This document shows, piece after piece, positions 44,651 through 57,740 of a DNA stretch of 64,000 bases. Origin of the DNA: Apodemus sylvaticus (Eukaryota; Chordata; Mammalia; Rodentia; Muridae); assembly GCF_947179515.1 (NCBI RefSeq), contig NC_067491.1:8902027-8966026 (forward strand), in the 5' to 3' direction. A program made the translations under genes and the position numbers. A model generated the notes under the pieces. That model ran no database searches. It worked only from the letters and a program-made list of their open reading frames with translations, and had not been told where the DNA came from. Numbering within the stretch: position 1 is the stretch's first letter; the number at the start of each line of letters is the position of its first letter.

Positions 44651-47600
44651 GAATAGTGAGAGAAGGGACATGAGAAAGGTCAGAGATATTTTATTCTGAG
44701 ATCTTTAGATTTCCTTTAGTACAAAATAGTCAGTTCGAGAAAATGTCATATTTTGGAATATACTATTCTGAGCCTTAACTCTTACTATGTTGATAGTAAT
44801 AGCAACAACAACAACAGCAACAACAATAGTAATAATATAATATATACAAGCAACTAACCACAATGATAAAAATCCCAGATAAAGCAAAGAAGCTCTACCT
44901 TAGAAAATAAAAGCAAAATGTTTTTCCCCAAATATCATAGACACATTAAATATATCTTTCAAAAATGTGGTATGAAAGGTAGAAAATTGAAAAGTAGTGA
45001 GTTAATAGTTTATGAAAAAGTTCACATACTGCTTCCCTAAATTGGCTCAAATAAGCATTTCAAATATGCAAATACTATTAAAAATTTGAAAAATTTTTTT
45101 GATAGAAACTATTAAAACTTTGTATGATAAAAGCCAAACCTGCCATGTTCTTGCTTACTCAAAGCTTATACCTTAGAGCAATTTCAAGATTGTTCCCTGA
45201 CAGTGTCACAGATAGTTGCTGATATCAAAATATGATCTGTAAAAGGAGATGAATCACAGTTCCTTGACTGCAGTGTTCCCATGTCACCTGTGGGATGAAT
45301 ATATTAACTGTAACATTCTAGGTGTAGTCAAACTATAGCCTTTTAGCAGGGAGCTATTCTTGTGGAATGATGGGATTTTATACTGTCCGCTCTATCCTGC
45401 GCAGATGTTGGATAACTTTGTCTACCATGTGTGTGCTGGACATCCAAGCTGTGTGTGCTGCCTGCCCTCCTGTCACTTCCTAGCCTTCTTGATGACCAGA
45501 GTGGCCAGCCTGTTATCACCATGCCTGAGCACAAAATTCCAGACCAGGCTGCTAACAATTAGGGCCAAGTGAAGTGAGAAATTTTAACAAGAAGGTGAAA
45601 AGTTGTTATCAATATGAATATGCACTAGAAATCATAGCACAAAGAGAGACGGTCCCTTGTACATGTTGGACATCTATGGAAGAACTTGAAATATGTTTAG
45701 GGTGACAACCTAACTTTCACAGGAAATGATGAATATATCTGTTCCCCTATTGTCTGATAGTCACTGTCTATCAAAGTAAAAACTGAAGTTATCCTCCCTG
45801 AAAGTATAAACAACAAATATGGGAATTAAACCAAATACAGCTGATTACACAAAGTCCCATAAAGACCCATAGGTCTTCAACTAGAAAAATGTATTCACAG
45901 GAAGATAGGACACCCATGGAAAACATAAACCTAGCAAATTGAGCCCTAGATAAATTTGTGGATGAATTCCTAGGCTGCAGACAGATACGGCTTAGATGGG
46001 TGAAACTTTGCCAAGGCAAACAGTTCCTGTAGAAACTCAAAAATGCTCAAGTCATTGGCAGAATATTAAGTCATGCAAACACAGGATTTATTTGAAGATA
46101 CTGAACTAGAAAAATAAAATTAAGAATAAAAATCCTAATGGGTGTTTCATCTACTATAACAGATACATATTTCAGAGGCTAACCCATGGCAAATTGAAAA
46201 GAAATGACATTTCAGATTTGCTACATTATATTTAATATAGTCCAAAATATTAAATTTCAATAAAATTATAACAAGCACAGATATACAGTCAAATAAAAAT
46301 GTCCTTGGATGTTCTGATTCGTAGAACAAACATTTTATGAATGTTTATTAAGCATATTAAATGTAAAGTTTCTGAGTCTAGAAGTCAGATTTAGCAAAAT
46401 AAGACTTCAAAAGTGCTTCCATAAGTATAATCAAAGAATTATAAAAACCTTTTAAACAAAGGAAAAATCACATGATATAATAACTGAAGAATCTCAGCAA
46501 ACACATCTTTATAAAACAATAAAGAACCCTCCTGAGATTGGAAAAGGAAACACAAGTAGAAAATCCCCAGATAGCTCCAAAATAGACTTGAGAAAGCAAA
46601 AGAATTACTTGGTGAGCTGGAGACAGAACAGTCAAAATTACCCCATTTGAAGAACAGAGAAAGGGGATTAAAGGAAAGTCAACAGAACAACAGAGAGCTG
46701 GGGGACAGCAGGCAGGCAGGCTTCCACACAAGCAGATCCCTGTCAGTTTGCTGACAATCTTTGAGCTATGTCCATCCAATGGATGCATTATTTTTGATAT
46801 ATAATCCTTATCTCCACAAAGAAGTTGTTTTGTATGTATATCCAAATATCTTTTGTTCTTTCTTCTCTTCATAATGTTTTATTATATTTACCTAATTAAT
46901 TTTCTTCATTCTTTAACTCCCCGATTTCATGCTAAAGAAATGTAGAGAGAATTGTAAAAATATATAAATATAGTCTTCCTGGAACTGGTGAAGGGTGAGG
47001 TGAAAGTGAATCTGAGAATCAGTTTCTGTAGATCCAGTTACTCACCATCAAGCAAGTTCAAAAACTATTAAGTGGTATGTTCCAGAAATAAATAATCCAT
47101 AAGTTGTACATTGAGTATTGTTTTGAGGAATACAATGAAATGTCAGTTGGTCTTTCCCTCCCATGCTGAGGATGTGAACCCCGCAGTTCAGGGTATCTCT
47201 GCATTACACTTGTTCACAGCATCTCACTTAATGGATCTGATATCAAGGCACTCCTGTTCTTACACTCAATTATCCTTCACATGTAATCTTCACCTGTGCT
47301 CCAATCTACCTTGCCTCGGCTCCTCCCACAATCTATCTTCTCATTTACATCATTGTAGAGAGTGTAAGTAACACACAATGCACTGTATGAAATTCTCAAA
47401 ACGTCTATAAAATACCTCACAACAGTATTTTAGGTGTAGTATTTTATAGTGTGAAAGAACACATTTGCAAAACTATTCTTTTACTTCAACCCATTATAAT
47501 GTCTATGTTTTATTATCATGTATTGTTAATAACCGTAATATGCCTCATCCAAAAAATAAATCAAACTTTATCATGGATGTAGATTTAGGAAATGAAAGAA

Positions 47601-47859
47601 ATATGCTATAAATACAACTATGTGCTATCTGTGTTTATGCCAAGTGCAGGGATCTTGGAACACATCCCCTGATATTACGGGAGTCTACCCTGTTAGTCAG
47701 TTGACTAGGGTGATGCTTCATTCTTACCCAAAATAATGAGTACATTTCTTAGCCATGATGTAAACTTGAGCCTTTGGGCTAATAAAATTCTATATTGATG
47801 CTCACCAAAATAAGTCTTCTCCAAGTTCTTATTATTGATCTCATTATTATTATTAGCAT
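44651..47859. other. unassigned AT-rich DNA
   Basis: About 3.2 kb without a recognised repeat or gene. (CAA)n-like triplets lie at 44801-44830. Frames such as 46468-46872 (minus, 134 codons) have no recognisable domain. Confidence 0.4.
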
Positions 47860-47957
47860 TTCAATGTGATCTCTCTACGTTGCCCATGATGGCCTCCAGC
47901 TATGTGTCCAATGCTGACCTTAAAGTCACAATCTTTCTGCCCCAGCCTTCTGCTTTA
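47860..47957 (-). mobile_element. diverged antisense B1 fragment
   Basis: 'tgatctctctacgttgcccatgatggcctcc', 'cttaaagtcacaatctttctgccccagcc' follow antisense B1 order at low identity. It abuts the family A copy. Confidence 0.5.
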
Positions 47958-48235
47958 GTTCAGTTTTCTATTCCTGTGATAAAACGCCATGACCATAAGC
48001 CACTAGAAGAGGTAAAGGGTAGTCTGCTTGCACTTCCACACCCATCATGTAAGGAAGGCAGAGCAGGATTTCAAGCAGGGTAGAATCCTGGAGGCAGGAA
48101 CTGATGCAGAGGCCATGGAGGGGTGCTGATTACTGGCTTGCTCCTCATGGTTTACTCAGTCTACTTTCTTGTAGAACTGAGAACCACCAGCCCAAGGGCG
48201 ACACCACCTACAGTTGAGCTAGACTCTCCTACAAT
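47958..48235 (-). mobile_element. rodent repeat family A, antisense copy
   Basis: 'ttctattcctgtgataaaacgccatgacca', 'ggcaggaactgatgcagaggccatggaggggtgctg' and 'gcttgctcctcatggtttactca' are the reverse complement of the pattern seen at 30790-31196. Confidence 0.65.
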
Positions 48236-49688
48236 AATTTTCAATCAATAAAGTGCACTGTTGGCTTCATAGAAGGTCAATATGGTTCTCTTTCAAAATG
48301 ACGCTTGCGAATGCAAAGGTGACATACAACTAGCCACCTCACCTGCCAAGTGTAACCACTGCTTGCAGGCACCATCACATCACACTGTAAATTTGTACTT
48401 TAACATTGTTTTCCTTAGATTAAGGACCACACATGAGCCTCAACATTTCCCTCCTGATCCCCTGAATAATCTTTTCAACGGATCTTTGGTTGTTTCTCTT
48501 ATTCTTCTGTGTATGTCTGTCAACATGGAACTAATCATCTTACATGACAGTTTCAAATACTGGGAGGCCTCTCTTGACTTTCCACACTACACGGGTCCAT
48601 GCTTGGCAATCCAGGGAAGGCCTGCATCTTTACACTTCCCTCCGCTGTGCTTACCAAGGCTTCCAGCCACCTCTTGGAATGAAGGCATGAACTGCACCAT
48701 CTGGCTCCTAAACCTTGCAGGTAGTTGGTGTCTACTGGCAAGTTAGATTTAAGAAAATATGTTAAAATTCATAAAAAAAAATGTTAGTAACATATTTTAT
48801 CCAGGACTTAAAAAAAAAAAACCTATTTATTCTCTGACTGCAGCTGCCAGCACTGTGTGGAGAGTTCAGTGTTGTATTTTTTTGTGTTGCCTACAGATCA
48901 ACATGGTTTTAGTTCTCTTATCTTTTTCCATAACAAGTGGTATTTGCAACTCAGTAGCAAATTCTCTTGAGGGGGGGGTGGGGGGGGAGGAAGAGTGAGG
49001 GAGGAGGGGGCGGGGAGAAAGGCAGGAAAAATCCCAAGATGTGAAAAGGGGCAGGAAAAATCCCAAGATGTGAAAAGGGAGAAAGAAACTAATCCATCAC
49101 CCTGAAATTCAGGTGAAGATTTTATTAACAGTGGGTCATGCATTTTAGCACAATTGCCAACTGGTGGAGCATTCTATCATGACAGCTATAAACTGGAATT
49201 TTCTAGATTCTTACCAGAAAACCCCTTTAAAGAGCAGGGGCATGTGTAATTTGCTTATACAACCCCAAAGGTTTTCGTTTTACTCTATGAAATTGTAATT
49301 CAATCTATGGCATTTCCAGAGCCAAGTCACATCTCTCTCTAATGGAAACAGGGATGGGGTTGGAGGAATATTTCTCAGCATTTGAAATATAATTTCAGAG
49401 TCACCAAAAGGGTATATAAGATACTTAATTGCCTACTCTTTCTTGGAAAGGCCTCGTCTCACCCTGGCCTATGCCTTTATTTCCCCTTTTTTTTTCCTCT
49501 TTAGAAGCACATGCCCCTCCTTCTGAGAGTCTCTCTTTCTCTTAACTCTCATACTTTAACCTATAGTGAAATATCTTTAATAAATTCACCACATTTGTTT
49601 TATGCACTAACTTCTCATGAAACTCTTTAAGCATCAAAGCAGTGAACTGTATTTGTGTCTCCAATGGAGATTCCTAAAAGTCTCAGGT

Positions 49689-49690
<2 letters not shown>
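48236..49690. other. unassigned DNA with G-run cluster and short tandem
   Basis: No gene recognised; the 154-codon frame at 48282-48746 has no identifiable domain. 48970-49019 holds two runs of 7-8 G and further G runs. 49021-49049 and 49050-49078 are a 29-bp tandem duplication (ggcaggaaaaatcccaagat...). Confidence 0.5.

Positions 49691-49723
<33 letters not shown>
49691..49723. repeat. (CA)n microsatellite
   Basis: About 16 uninterrupted AC units. Confidence 0.97.
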
Positions 49724-49725
<2 letters not shown>

Positions 49726-51439
49726 TTGAAAATGGCAGTATGGAACTGTGTCCCCACAATCTTTCTACTGATAGCTTTAAAACTGAAAGGTAGAGAAAGT
49801 GAACAAGAAAAAATAGTTAGAGATTAAAAAAATGCTTTTTGTGAACAGAGATGAACATATTTTCTGTTAAATTCTACACAGACAACTCCCTTCACCTTAT
49901 TAAATGGCTGTCTCTAAATAAATCCACATGAAAACAAAATGAAAAAAATATTAAGTTTTGGGACCAAGAAGAAGTAGGACATGTTTCCCTACCCAAGACA
50001 AATTCATATTCTCTTTTTAAGGATGTGAGAAATGGCTGTGGGTTAACAGATAACTATGTCTGACATCATTCATTAACAAGAATTCATGTTCATAACAATG
50101 CAACATTTATGTGTTCTCCTCATGATCATCTCAGTTCTGTTACACAGGGACCAGAGTGACTTGCTCACAGAGACTTTGCTAGCTCATAGTGTTTAAAAGG
50201 AGAATGAAAATAATATAAACATGGTCAATGTGGAAGTTCAAATGTACAGAGACGTCTTAGTTACCACAAAGACAATATGCACAGCCATTCGTTACCAGGG
50301 GTGTTCTCTTCAAGGAATACATAGCAATGCCAGATGCCATTTTTAATGCTTACTTACCCTGTAGGAAGAGACTCTTGTAGCTAAAGATTAAGGATGCAAT
50401 AAAGTAGTTGCAATATCTGCATAGCCCCTACAGGCACATGGCATAACAACAGCTCAACACAAGAGGCCAATTTGAGAAATTTGCAATAATTTGGAAAAGT
50501 TAAAAAAAACAACAAAAGAAAACAAAACAAGAGCAAAAACAAAACTAAAAACAAACAAAAACAACAACAAAACAAAACAAAAACAAAAACAAGGACAAAA
50601 ACAACAACAAAAAACAAAACACATAAAAACCCCACTAGCCTCAGCAGAAACTCTCATTTTACCTTAATATCCCTCTCCTTCCCATCTCATTCCAGCTGAC
50701 AGGAATAGGTAGTAAGATAGGGAAAGGGTCAATGTTTCCCCCACAAGACCTGAGTGCAGATATTCTAAACAGTGGCACTTTAACCCTGCCTTCTCCCTAT
50801 ACCATTGAGACTGCAAGGATTTAGAATTTTCCAGGAGTTTTCCACAGAGGAGAAGCTTGGAGTTCTGGTGCCCATCAGAGGTGGGGCTTAGCTCCCAGGA
50901 AGCTGTCAAACAATGCTGCCCACTTCTAAGACAGGAGCTTAGGCGAATCTCTTGCCTTTCAAATTCAGGCCAGTTTCCTGAAGATTGCTTTGAAGATCAC
51001 TCCATCTCTGTGTTCCTCTTCCCACTGTGGCCATCTTAAATGAATATTCTTTTCCTGTTCTCCATGAACACTTTTATCTTAACTGGCCTATTAGAAATAA
51101 GGGCCATTAACCAACCAGACCTTACATCCCAAACTCCCCTGTTACATAAACATTTGAGAACTTCAGGGAAAGACAGTAAGTAAGCCCTCGGCCTCTCCAT
51201 AGATACATACCCAAGACCTGTTTACTTTCCAGACACTGAAGCTTAATGTGAAGAACATAATTAATCATAATCCCCCTACATCCTACAAGCCACTGATTTT
51301 TACATTTCTATCTATAATTGGATCTATCATGTTTAAATGATCAGGCATACAGCCTATTTCCCAAGAAAAATTACAAAGGGGATTCCCATTCGAACTAGAA
51401 GCCTTGTCTATACTGTCTATGAAGTATTTCTAAATTAAT
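49724..51439. other. unassigned DNA with A-rich (CAAAA)n tract
   Basis: No gene recognised. 50502-50626 is an imperfect A/CAAAA/CAACAA tract, possibly an old retroelement tail. The hydrophobic minus-strand frames across it are artefacts. Confidence 0.5.
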
Positions 51440-51453
51440 AATTCTAGTCATTT

Positions 51454-52234
51454 TTTTATTTATTTTTATTTTAAATGTTGCCCCCTTCCTGGTCTCCTCT
51501 CCTCAAGCCCCTCCTCCACTGCCCCTTCCCTTCACCTCTAAGAGGGTGCTTCCCCACCCACCTACCCACTCCCACCTCACCCCTCTAGCATCCCACTTCC
51601 TGGGACATCAAGCCTCCACAGGACCAAGGGCCTCCCCTCCCACTGATGCCAGATGAGGCAATCCTCTGCTACATATGTAGCAGGAGCCATAAACTAGTCC
51701 ATGTATACTCTTTGGTTAGTGATTTAGTCCCTGGGAGCTCTGAGGGGTCCAGTTAGTTGATATTTTTGTTCTTCTTATGGGGTTGCAATCAGCTTCAGCT
51801 CCTTCAGTCTTTTCCCTAACTTTTCATTGGGGTCCTCCGGCTCAGTCCAATGGTTGGCTGTGAGTATCTGCATCTGTGTTACTCAGGTGCTGACAAAGCC
51901 TCTCAGAGGACAGCCATGCCAGGCTCCTGTCTGCAAGGACATCTTGGCATCAGCAATAGTATTGGGGTTTGGGGTCTGTGCCTGAGATAGATCCCTAGGT
52001 GGGATGGTCTACGGGATGACTTTCAATCTCTGCTCCAATTTTCCTTTAGACTGGAACAATTTTGGGTTAAAAAGTTTGAAATGAGTGGGTGGCCCTGTCC
52101 CTCAACTGGGGACCATGTCTATATACCAGTGGTGGTCTTTTCAGTTTCTCTCTTCCTGCCGTTGGGCATAAGAAAATCCAAGACTTCAGGGATACAAGAG
52201 GCTCCCAGAATCAAATGGGAATGATATTACCTCA
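51454..52234 (-). mobile_element. second 5'-inverted (twin-primed) L1
   Basis: From the T-rich tail (51454-51473) the + strand reads antisense L1 3' UTR ('gcccccttcctggtctcctc', 'gtccctgggagctctg', 'gggtggccctgtccctcaactgggg') to about 52155. It then flips to sense L1 for about 75 bp ('caagaggctcccag'). Flanking repeats aattctagtcatttt (from 51440) and aattccagtcattct (from 52235) differ at two positions and form the TSD. Confidence 0.8.
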
Positions 52235-52289
52235 AATTCCAGTCATTCTTAGATTTCAAAATTGGTTTTCCTTATTATGCCTGTGTTTC

Positions 52290-52476
52290 TTTTTTAAAAG
52301 ATTTATTTATTATTATATGTAAGTACACTGTAACTGTCTTCAGACACACCAGAATAGGACATATGATCTCATTATGGATGATTGTGAGTCACCATGTGGT
52401 TACTGGGATTTGAACTCAGTACCTTCGGAAGAACAATCAGTGCTATTAAACGCTGAGCTATCTCTCCAGCCCAATC
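52290..52476 (-). mobile_element. B2 SINE, antisense, with TSD
   Basis: The tail 'aaaagatttatttattattatatgtaag' is followed by 'acactgtaactgtcttcagacacacc', 'caccatgtggttactgggat' and 'gctgagctatctctccagccc', a full-length antisense B2. The 10-bp direct repeat cctgtgtttc flanks it (52280-52289, 52477-52486). Sense B2 has an internal polymerase III promoter; this is family knowledge. Confidence 0.95.
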
Positions 52477-52486
52477 CCTGTGTTTC

Positions 52487-53212
52487 CAGAAGAGCCAGCT
52501 GGACACTGTTCATTCCTCTTCAGGTCAAAAGTCAGCACTCTTCCAGTCTCTATGAAGCCTCTTAGGAAGGTCAACCCTTCCCTCTTCATAGATGCGGTGC
52601 CTGTCCTCATGTTTTAGCATGTTACTGATACATAAACAATATCTGTTTCATCTTCATGTCACTTTTCTATTTATGTTTCATATAAGGACATTTATTATTG
52701 GATGTGGCACCCACTCTGATTATCTATAATGTGAATATTTCACATATTTTACTTGCTCTTTTAATATCAGTTTCTAAAAATCATATACCTTAACTCTATA
52801 GTTCTGGAAATTTTAATATTGATTTACAACAAGGCACTGATTTTCATAGTTTCTATCATTACTTGTCTGCTATGGATAATTTTCTCCTCAGTTATTGGGA
52901 ATGGAAAATATTGTTGACTTAATATTGATATCAGCTTATAAAAGATTATAGGCTTTGTATTAACAATGATATATATATTATAGAGATCTAATATTACAAG
53001 ATAAATGTAAGAAGGAGGGATGGTTATCTGCAAGTGGTTTTTAATATTATAATCTCTTATTTCTGAAACTGTAAATGTTTCCAAAAAATAATTCCAAATA
53101 TGTTTCCCTGAGTACCTCAAAGATTCCAAAGATTAAAGATATTTAAGTCATTGTTTGATGTTTTAATTGCTCAAAAGGGCAGAAAGATATGGCAGATGTC
53201 CACAGTCACAGC
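52487..53212. other. unassigned AT-rich DNA
   Basis: No gene or repeat recognised. Confidence 0.4.
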
Positions 53213-53352
53213 ACTCATGATGCAGCGTCAAGAGCTCCCTGGAGCAGATGCCTAGCTAGACTAGCTGAGGCCAGGAAGCCCTGTGTGTGATGAGAGACTG
53301 CGTCAATAAAAAAAGTGAGACTGAGAAACACACCCTGTGTCAAATCTAGGCC

Positions 53353-53386
<34 letters not shown>
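53213..53386 (+). mobile_element. B4 SINE 3' part with (CA)n tail
   Basis: 'gagctccctggagcagatgcctagctagac', 'gagagactgcgtcaataaaaaaagtgaga' and 'ctaggccttcacacacac' match the right half of B4. The CA run 53354-53386 is its tail. Confidence 0.7.
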
Positions 53387-53388
<2 letters not shown>

Positions 53389-55135
53389 ACAAAAGCATAC
53401 ACTCAAAGATAATACACACATTAAGATTTTTGTAATTGCTCAGAAATTTCAAAGAACAGACAAGAAATACTTCTTCTCAGTTTAAAATAGATGGCATGCT
53501 GCAAATATTTTATTTGTGTTTGCATTTATTAAAGTAATATCACAAAATAAAGTATAGATTAAAAGAAACACTGAAAAACATCTTTAATGTAGCAGACGTC
53601 TGCTTTTGCTTTTAAAAAGTCTAATTTTAATTTTGTAGCAAGTACAAAACATAAACAATGACACCGGCACAGATATTCAGGGTTAGCAGTATGAAAAGTT
53701 GATTTCAGTTACAAAAAACAAGACAACGCTTAAGAAGGCAGAAACATTTGTTCTCTGGCTTGTTAATTCCCAAGCAGATATTTTTATACAAAGGGTACAT
53801 CTTCAAAGAACTGCGAGGGAGTTGGGTGCAAAGTTTCTGCTCATGTGTAACAGGATTTGTGCTAATACCTCCTACACACCGCTTTCCAAATGTACACTCT
53901 ATGTTTTGTAGAACATTGTCTTCAGAAGGGCTGGGACTTGGCAAAAGTGGATATTTGTAAAGCAAACACGTTGTTACCATGAAAAACCTTTATAAACCTG
54001 GTAATTTAAAATAGCAAGGTATATGAGGAAAAAGTATGTATGGGTTATGTAAATTGCAGGTTGATTTGGAACAAAACAAAAGAGTATAAATCAGGACAAA
54101 GTTCTCAGATTTAATGGAATAGGGAAAGAATCAACATTCGAAAATATAATTTCTGATCACATCTCTGTCTTCCCAAGTCTATTTGTGGTATTATCTTGTG
54201 ATGGAGTTTGATACAGGGCACATCATAATGTTGGTACAATGAGATGAACACTAGTGTTTGATCAAGAAAAAGAAACTATTTATATCAGCACATACCCAGG
54301 CAACCCTTAAAAAAAAACATAATTTTATCAGAAACCATGGGACTTTGTTTGAAAAGCTTCTGACCAAAAGCAAAGGACATTTGATAGTCAAACTGGAAGA
54401 GGCTGGAAGTGCATGTAGACAAACAAGAGAAGAAATTTGATTGTGGGCGAGAGGCTGGTCGCACAAAGCCCTGCAGATTGGCAAATCAGAGGTAGCAGAG
54501 TTCCTTCTGTGCTGTAATTTCCTGAGAACAAATACACATTAACCAAGTGCCCTCAACTCACAATGCCTACTAATTGCCTGTGATAAACCGAGGGCTCCCG
54601 CTTTTAATCTTAAACCTCGTACTGTAGTCTTGTGAATGCCCTGTATGAATTTGCCCACTTGATTTCCTGTGTGAAAAAGGAACTCCTGAAGTAGCAAGCT
54701 TGTTTTTCTAGGATTCTATATTTAAAAACAGCCATATGTAATCAAAATAAGGAACAAATGCACTCGAAAAATTTGAGTAAGGACTTATTTACATTATAAC
54801 ATTTGGCTAGTCATTTAAAATTAAGCACCTAGGGAGAAACTATTTCTTTTAAATAAAACCTTTTTATTGAATTCCTGATAAAATGCAAAAACATGTATGA
54901 TACAATCAGTGTTAATAATTTTTGGAAAACAAAGATACTTCATAGGTTTCATGAAATTCTGGTAGAATAATTTGAGTCTTAGTTAAAGATTACTGAAAAA
55001 TGGTGAATTGTGGAATGTTTTACAGTTAGGCCAGTGTAAAGTTAATGAAACTCTAGGTTTTTCTAGGGTGGTTAGAGAGTAGAAAATGCTTCTATCTTTT
55101 AGAAAAATCACATGTCTATTTAGTATATTTATTAC
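53387..55135. other. unassigned unique DNA
   Basis: About 1.7 kb without a recognised repeat. 54500-54680 has balanced composition ('actaattgcctgtgataaaccgagggctcccg') and could be a conserved non-coding element. No coding frame is convincing. Confidence 0.4.
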
Positions 55136-55646
55136 TGTGCGATGACACACATGAAGTAGCATGTCCCAAAGATGCCAGGAGAGGAAAAGTACCATTGACC
55201 CAAATCATCACTGTCAAATTGGCTTTTCTCGACTTCTCTGTTTGGAAAAACTGCCTCTGACCTTGATGCACTGAACTGCTCTGACTGCAGCTCCTCGTCT
55301 CCAAACTGAACTGAGCACAACCACACTCAACTGACCTGCTCTGAGCTGCACTGAACCAAACTGAGCTCTTCCTCCCTTCCTGCTATTTAAGGGCCCTTTC
55401 CTATTTGTTGTCATGACAATTGGGTATATCCCATGTCTGACTCATTCTGTCAGATCTTTCCCTGATTTGTCTGTCCCTCAATTAGACAGCACTGTTCGGG
55501 ATTAAAAGTGCATACTACGGATGTGTCTTTGTTCCAGACAGAGGGATTAAAAGTGTATAGCATGTCTGCATTCCAGATGGATCAAGATCTTTAAAAGGGA
55601 TCCTTTGCAAAAGCAGTTAGACTGCTGGATTAAAATTCCTCTACAC
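55136..55646. mobile_element. rodent LTR-like repeat, compact copy
   Basis: It contains 'actgaactgctctgactgcag', 'actgagctcttcctcccttcctgctatttaaggg', 'gacaattgggtatatccc', two 'gggattaaaagtg' units and the end 'gctggattaaaattcctctaca'. It is homologous to the split copy at 41680-43145. 'tatttaa' (about 55382) could be a TATA-like box. Confidence 0.55.
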
Positions 55647-56854
55647 CATTTCCTAGAATAGGCTGTACTAAACCATTTGTAGTTAAGGTTACAGGTGGGA
55701 CTTAGCCCAAGCCTCTATTAACAGATTTAATCATAAACAGGAATGAATCTAGTTTGTCTTTACCATAAGGTGTTTTTAAAGCCCTAGTAAAGGCAGACTG
55801 CTGCATCAGGTCTCCCTCAGTTCTCCATCAAGGGTCAACCTCTGGAGAAACCATTAGGTCCTGTATGCTTGGGCACCATTCTTCTTGACTCTTTATTATT
55901 ACTCGATTATTTATCCTCTGTTAGTTCATTTTTACTCCCATCCATACTTTGCCATGACTTTGTCCTCAAACTTTGTCATTTTCCAAAAACTGTAGCATTT
56001 CTCTACTTGCTTGTTTGTGTTTGCTTGCTTGCTGACTATGCTTTATGAGGCAAAGTTAAGATACCTTTGTCAGAATTGTCCCCGGTCGTGGAATTTCTCA
56101 TATATGTTTGGAGTATACTTGTATCAAGCTTCTGTTTCTTTCCTTCAATTGTAGAGTGAAAACCATTAATGAGAGACCAGAAAATGAAGCAACTTCCTTT
56201 TAGGAAACTTAATGAGCACAGCCCAGTCATCTCAAGCTGATAATCTCAAGTGAATGCTATAAACAGAGAGATATCATCTAACCTAGTACCCTGAGTGTGG
56301 TTGTACCCTAGAAACCCATTGGCCACAGCTGTCCTGATTTGCATGACCATGATTTATATAACCTTGATTTGTTTGGCAAAGATTGTGCAACAGCACATGC
56401 TTACATTCTGGTCAGTACTCCTTCACACTGTACACATTACATGCAAGAAACATTTTACAAAGAAACTCACCCAAACTACAAAAGGTCTCCTAGCTCAATT
56501 TATGCCTCAGGAACTGTCCACAATACTGCACTAGTGCAGTATGTTCACTAAATTGTGTTTTCTAACTTGGTATAAATGAGGAATTCACACACCCACTGCC
56601 AATTCTGCAGGTCTATCATGGTGACATAGTCTTTAACACTTTTCTTTGTTATAGGTCTCTGCAAATGAGCCCATGTGGACAGAGAATGGATGTACAAAAA
56701 AAGGAAAGTAATTTTTCCTTTCTTGTCATGATAGACTTTCATTCTCTTCTTCATCCTCTGTGACCTCAGACATATACTTACTCTCCTTACATTAGTTTCC
56801 ACACTGTCATGTAGTTGTCAAAACTTGGCTCAAGAGACACAGTACCAACATTAG
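55647..56854. other. unassigned DNA
   Basis: No gene recognised. It may include internal sequence of the LTR-like element to its left; not established. Confidence 0.35.
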
Positions 56855-57140
56855 ATCCAAGTGTCTTGACACCATAGGAAGAAGAAATCTCAATTGAGGA
56901 ATTTATCATATTAGTCTGTGGCCATGCCTATAGGGCATTTTATTAATTGCTACTTGATTCACGAGAAGCCAAGTCAACTGTGGGTGGCCTTACCCTCTAG
57001 GAAATTGTGCCTGTACTGTAAGAAAGGTTGATCAGCATGTCAGGGGAAGGAAGCTAGCAGGTAGAATTCTTCAGTGGTTTCTGCTGAGGTCCTGCCTCTA
57101 GGTTTCTGCCTTGAGTTCTTGTCTAGTTTTCCTCCAATAT
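56855..57140 (+). mobile_element. rodent repeat family A, truncated sense copy
   Basis: 'gaaatctcaattgaggaatt', 'ctgtggccatgcctatagggcattttatta', 'gtcaactgtgggtggcc' and 'gcctctaggtttctgccttgagttcttg' match family A. The 3' terminal block is absent. Confidence 0.6.
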
Positions 57141-57221
57141 AATTTGGTTTGGACATTTGGGTATTGGAGAGGTCTTCTTGTTTGTTTACTTGCTTTGGTT
57201 TCTTTGTTTGTTTTGTTTGTT

Positions 57222-57740
57222 GATTTTTTTTTTAAAAAATAGATTCTCCTCTCTCATAATATAGCCTGATTTTGGTTTGGCCTTGCTCTATCCTCCCCAG
57301 TTCCTCGCCACCGCCCCTTCCATCCAGATCCACTCACTTTCTATTTCTCTTTAGAGAAGAACAGGCTTCTAAGAGATAATACTAAACTGTTATAGGACAA
57401 AACCAAACCTGTTGTATTAGATTTGGACGACAAACAAACAGAAGGTTAAGATTCCAAGAGAAGGCACAAAAATCTGAGACCCCTGTCATTCACATACTCA
57501 GTCGTCCATACAAACACTAGACAGGCATCAACAACCTTGCACATGCTGCCTCAGTCTCTGTGAGTTTATGCGAGTTTGACTCATGTTGATTTAGGTGCCT
57601 TGGTTTCTTGGTGTCTTCCAAGCTCTTGTGCTCTTTCCACCATCTCTCCTGTGGGTTCCTTGAGCACCGAGGGGAGGACTGGGTGTTCCAAGAACTTTCA
57701 TTCTCTGTAATGTCTGGCTGTGGGTCTCAGTCATGTGAGG
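57222..57740 (-). mobile_element. Lx-like L1 3' UTR, antisense
   Basis: After a T-rich start, 'atagattctcctctctcataa', 'ccatccagatccactcactttct', 'gaagaacaggcttctaagagataat', 'ccaagagaaggcacaa' and 'tgtctggctgtgggtctcag' are the antisense 3' UTR of an old rodent L1 (Lx type). It differs from all other L1 3' UTRs here. Confidence 0.85.

Noticed and set aside
53600..54450. Possible 3' UTR of a minus-strand host gene
   Set aside because: Only scattered poly(A)-like hexamers, with no coding exon or splice context.
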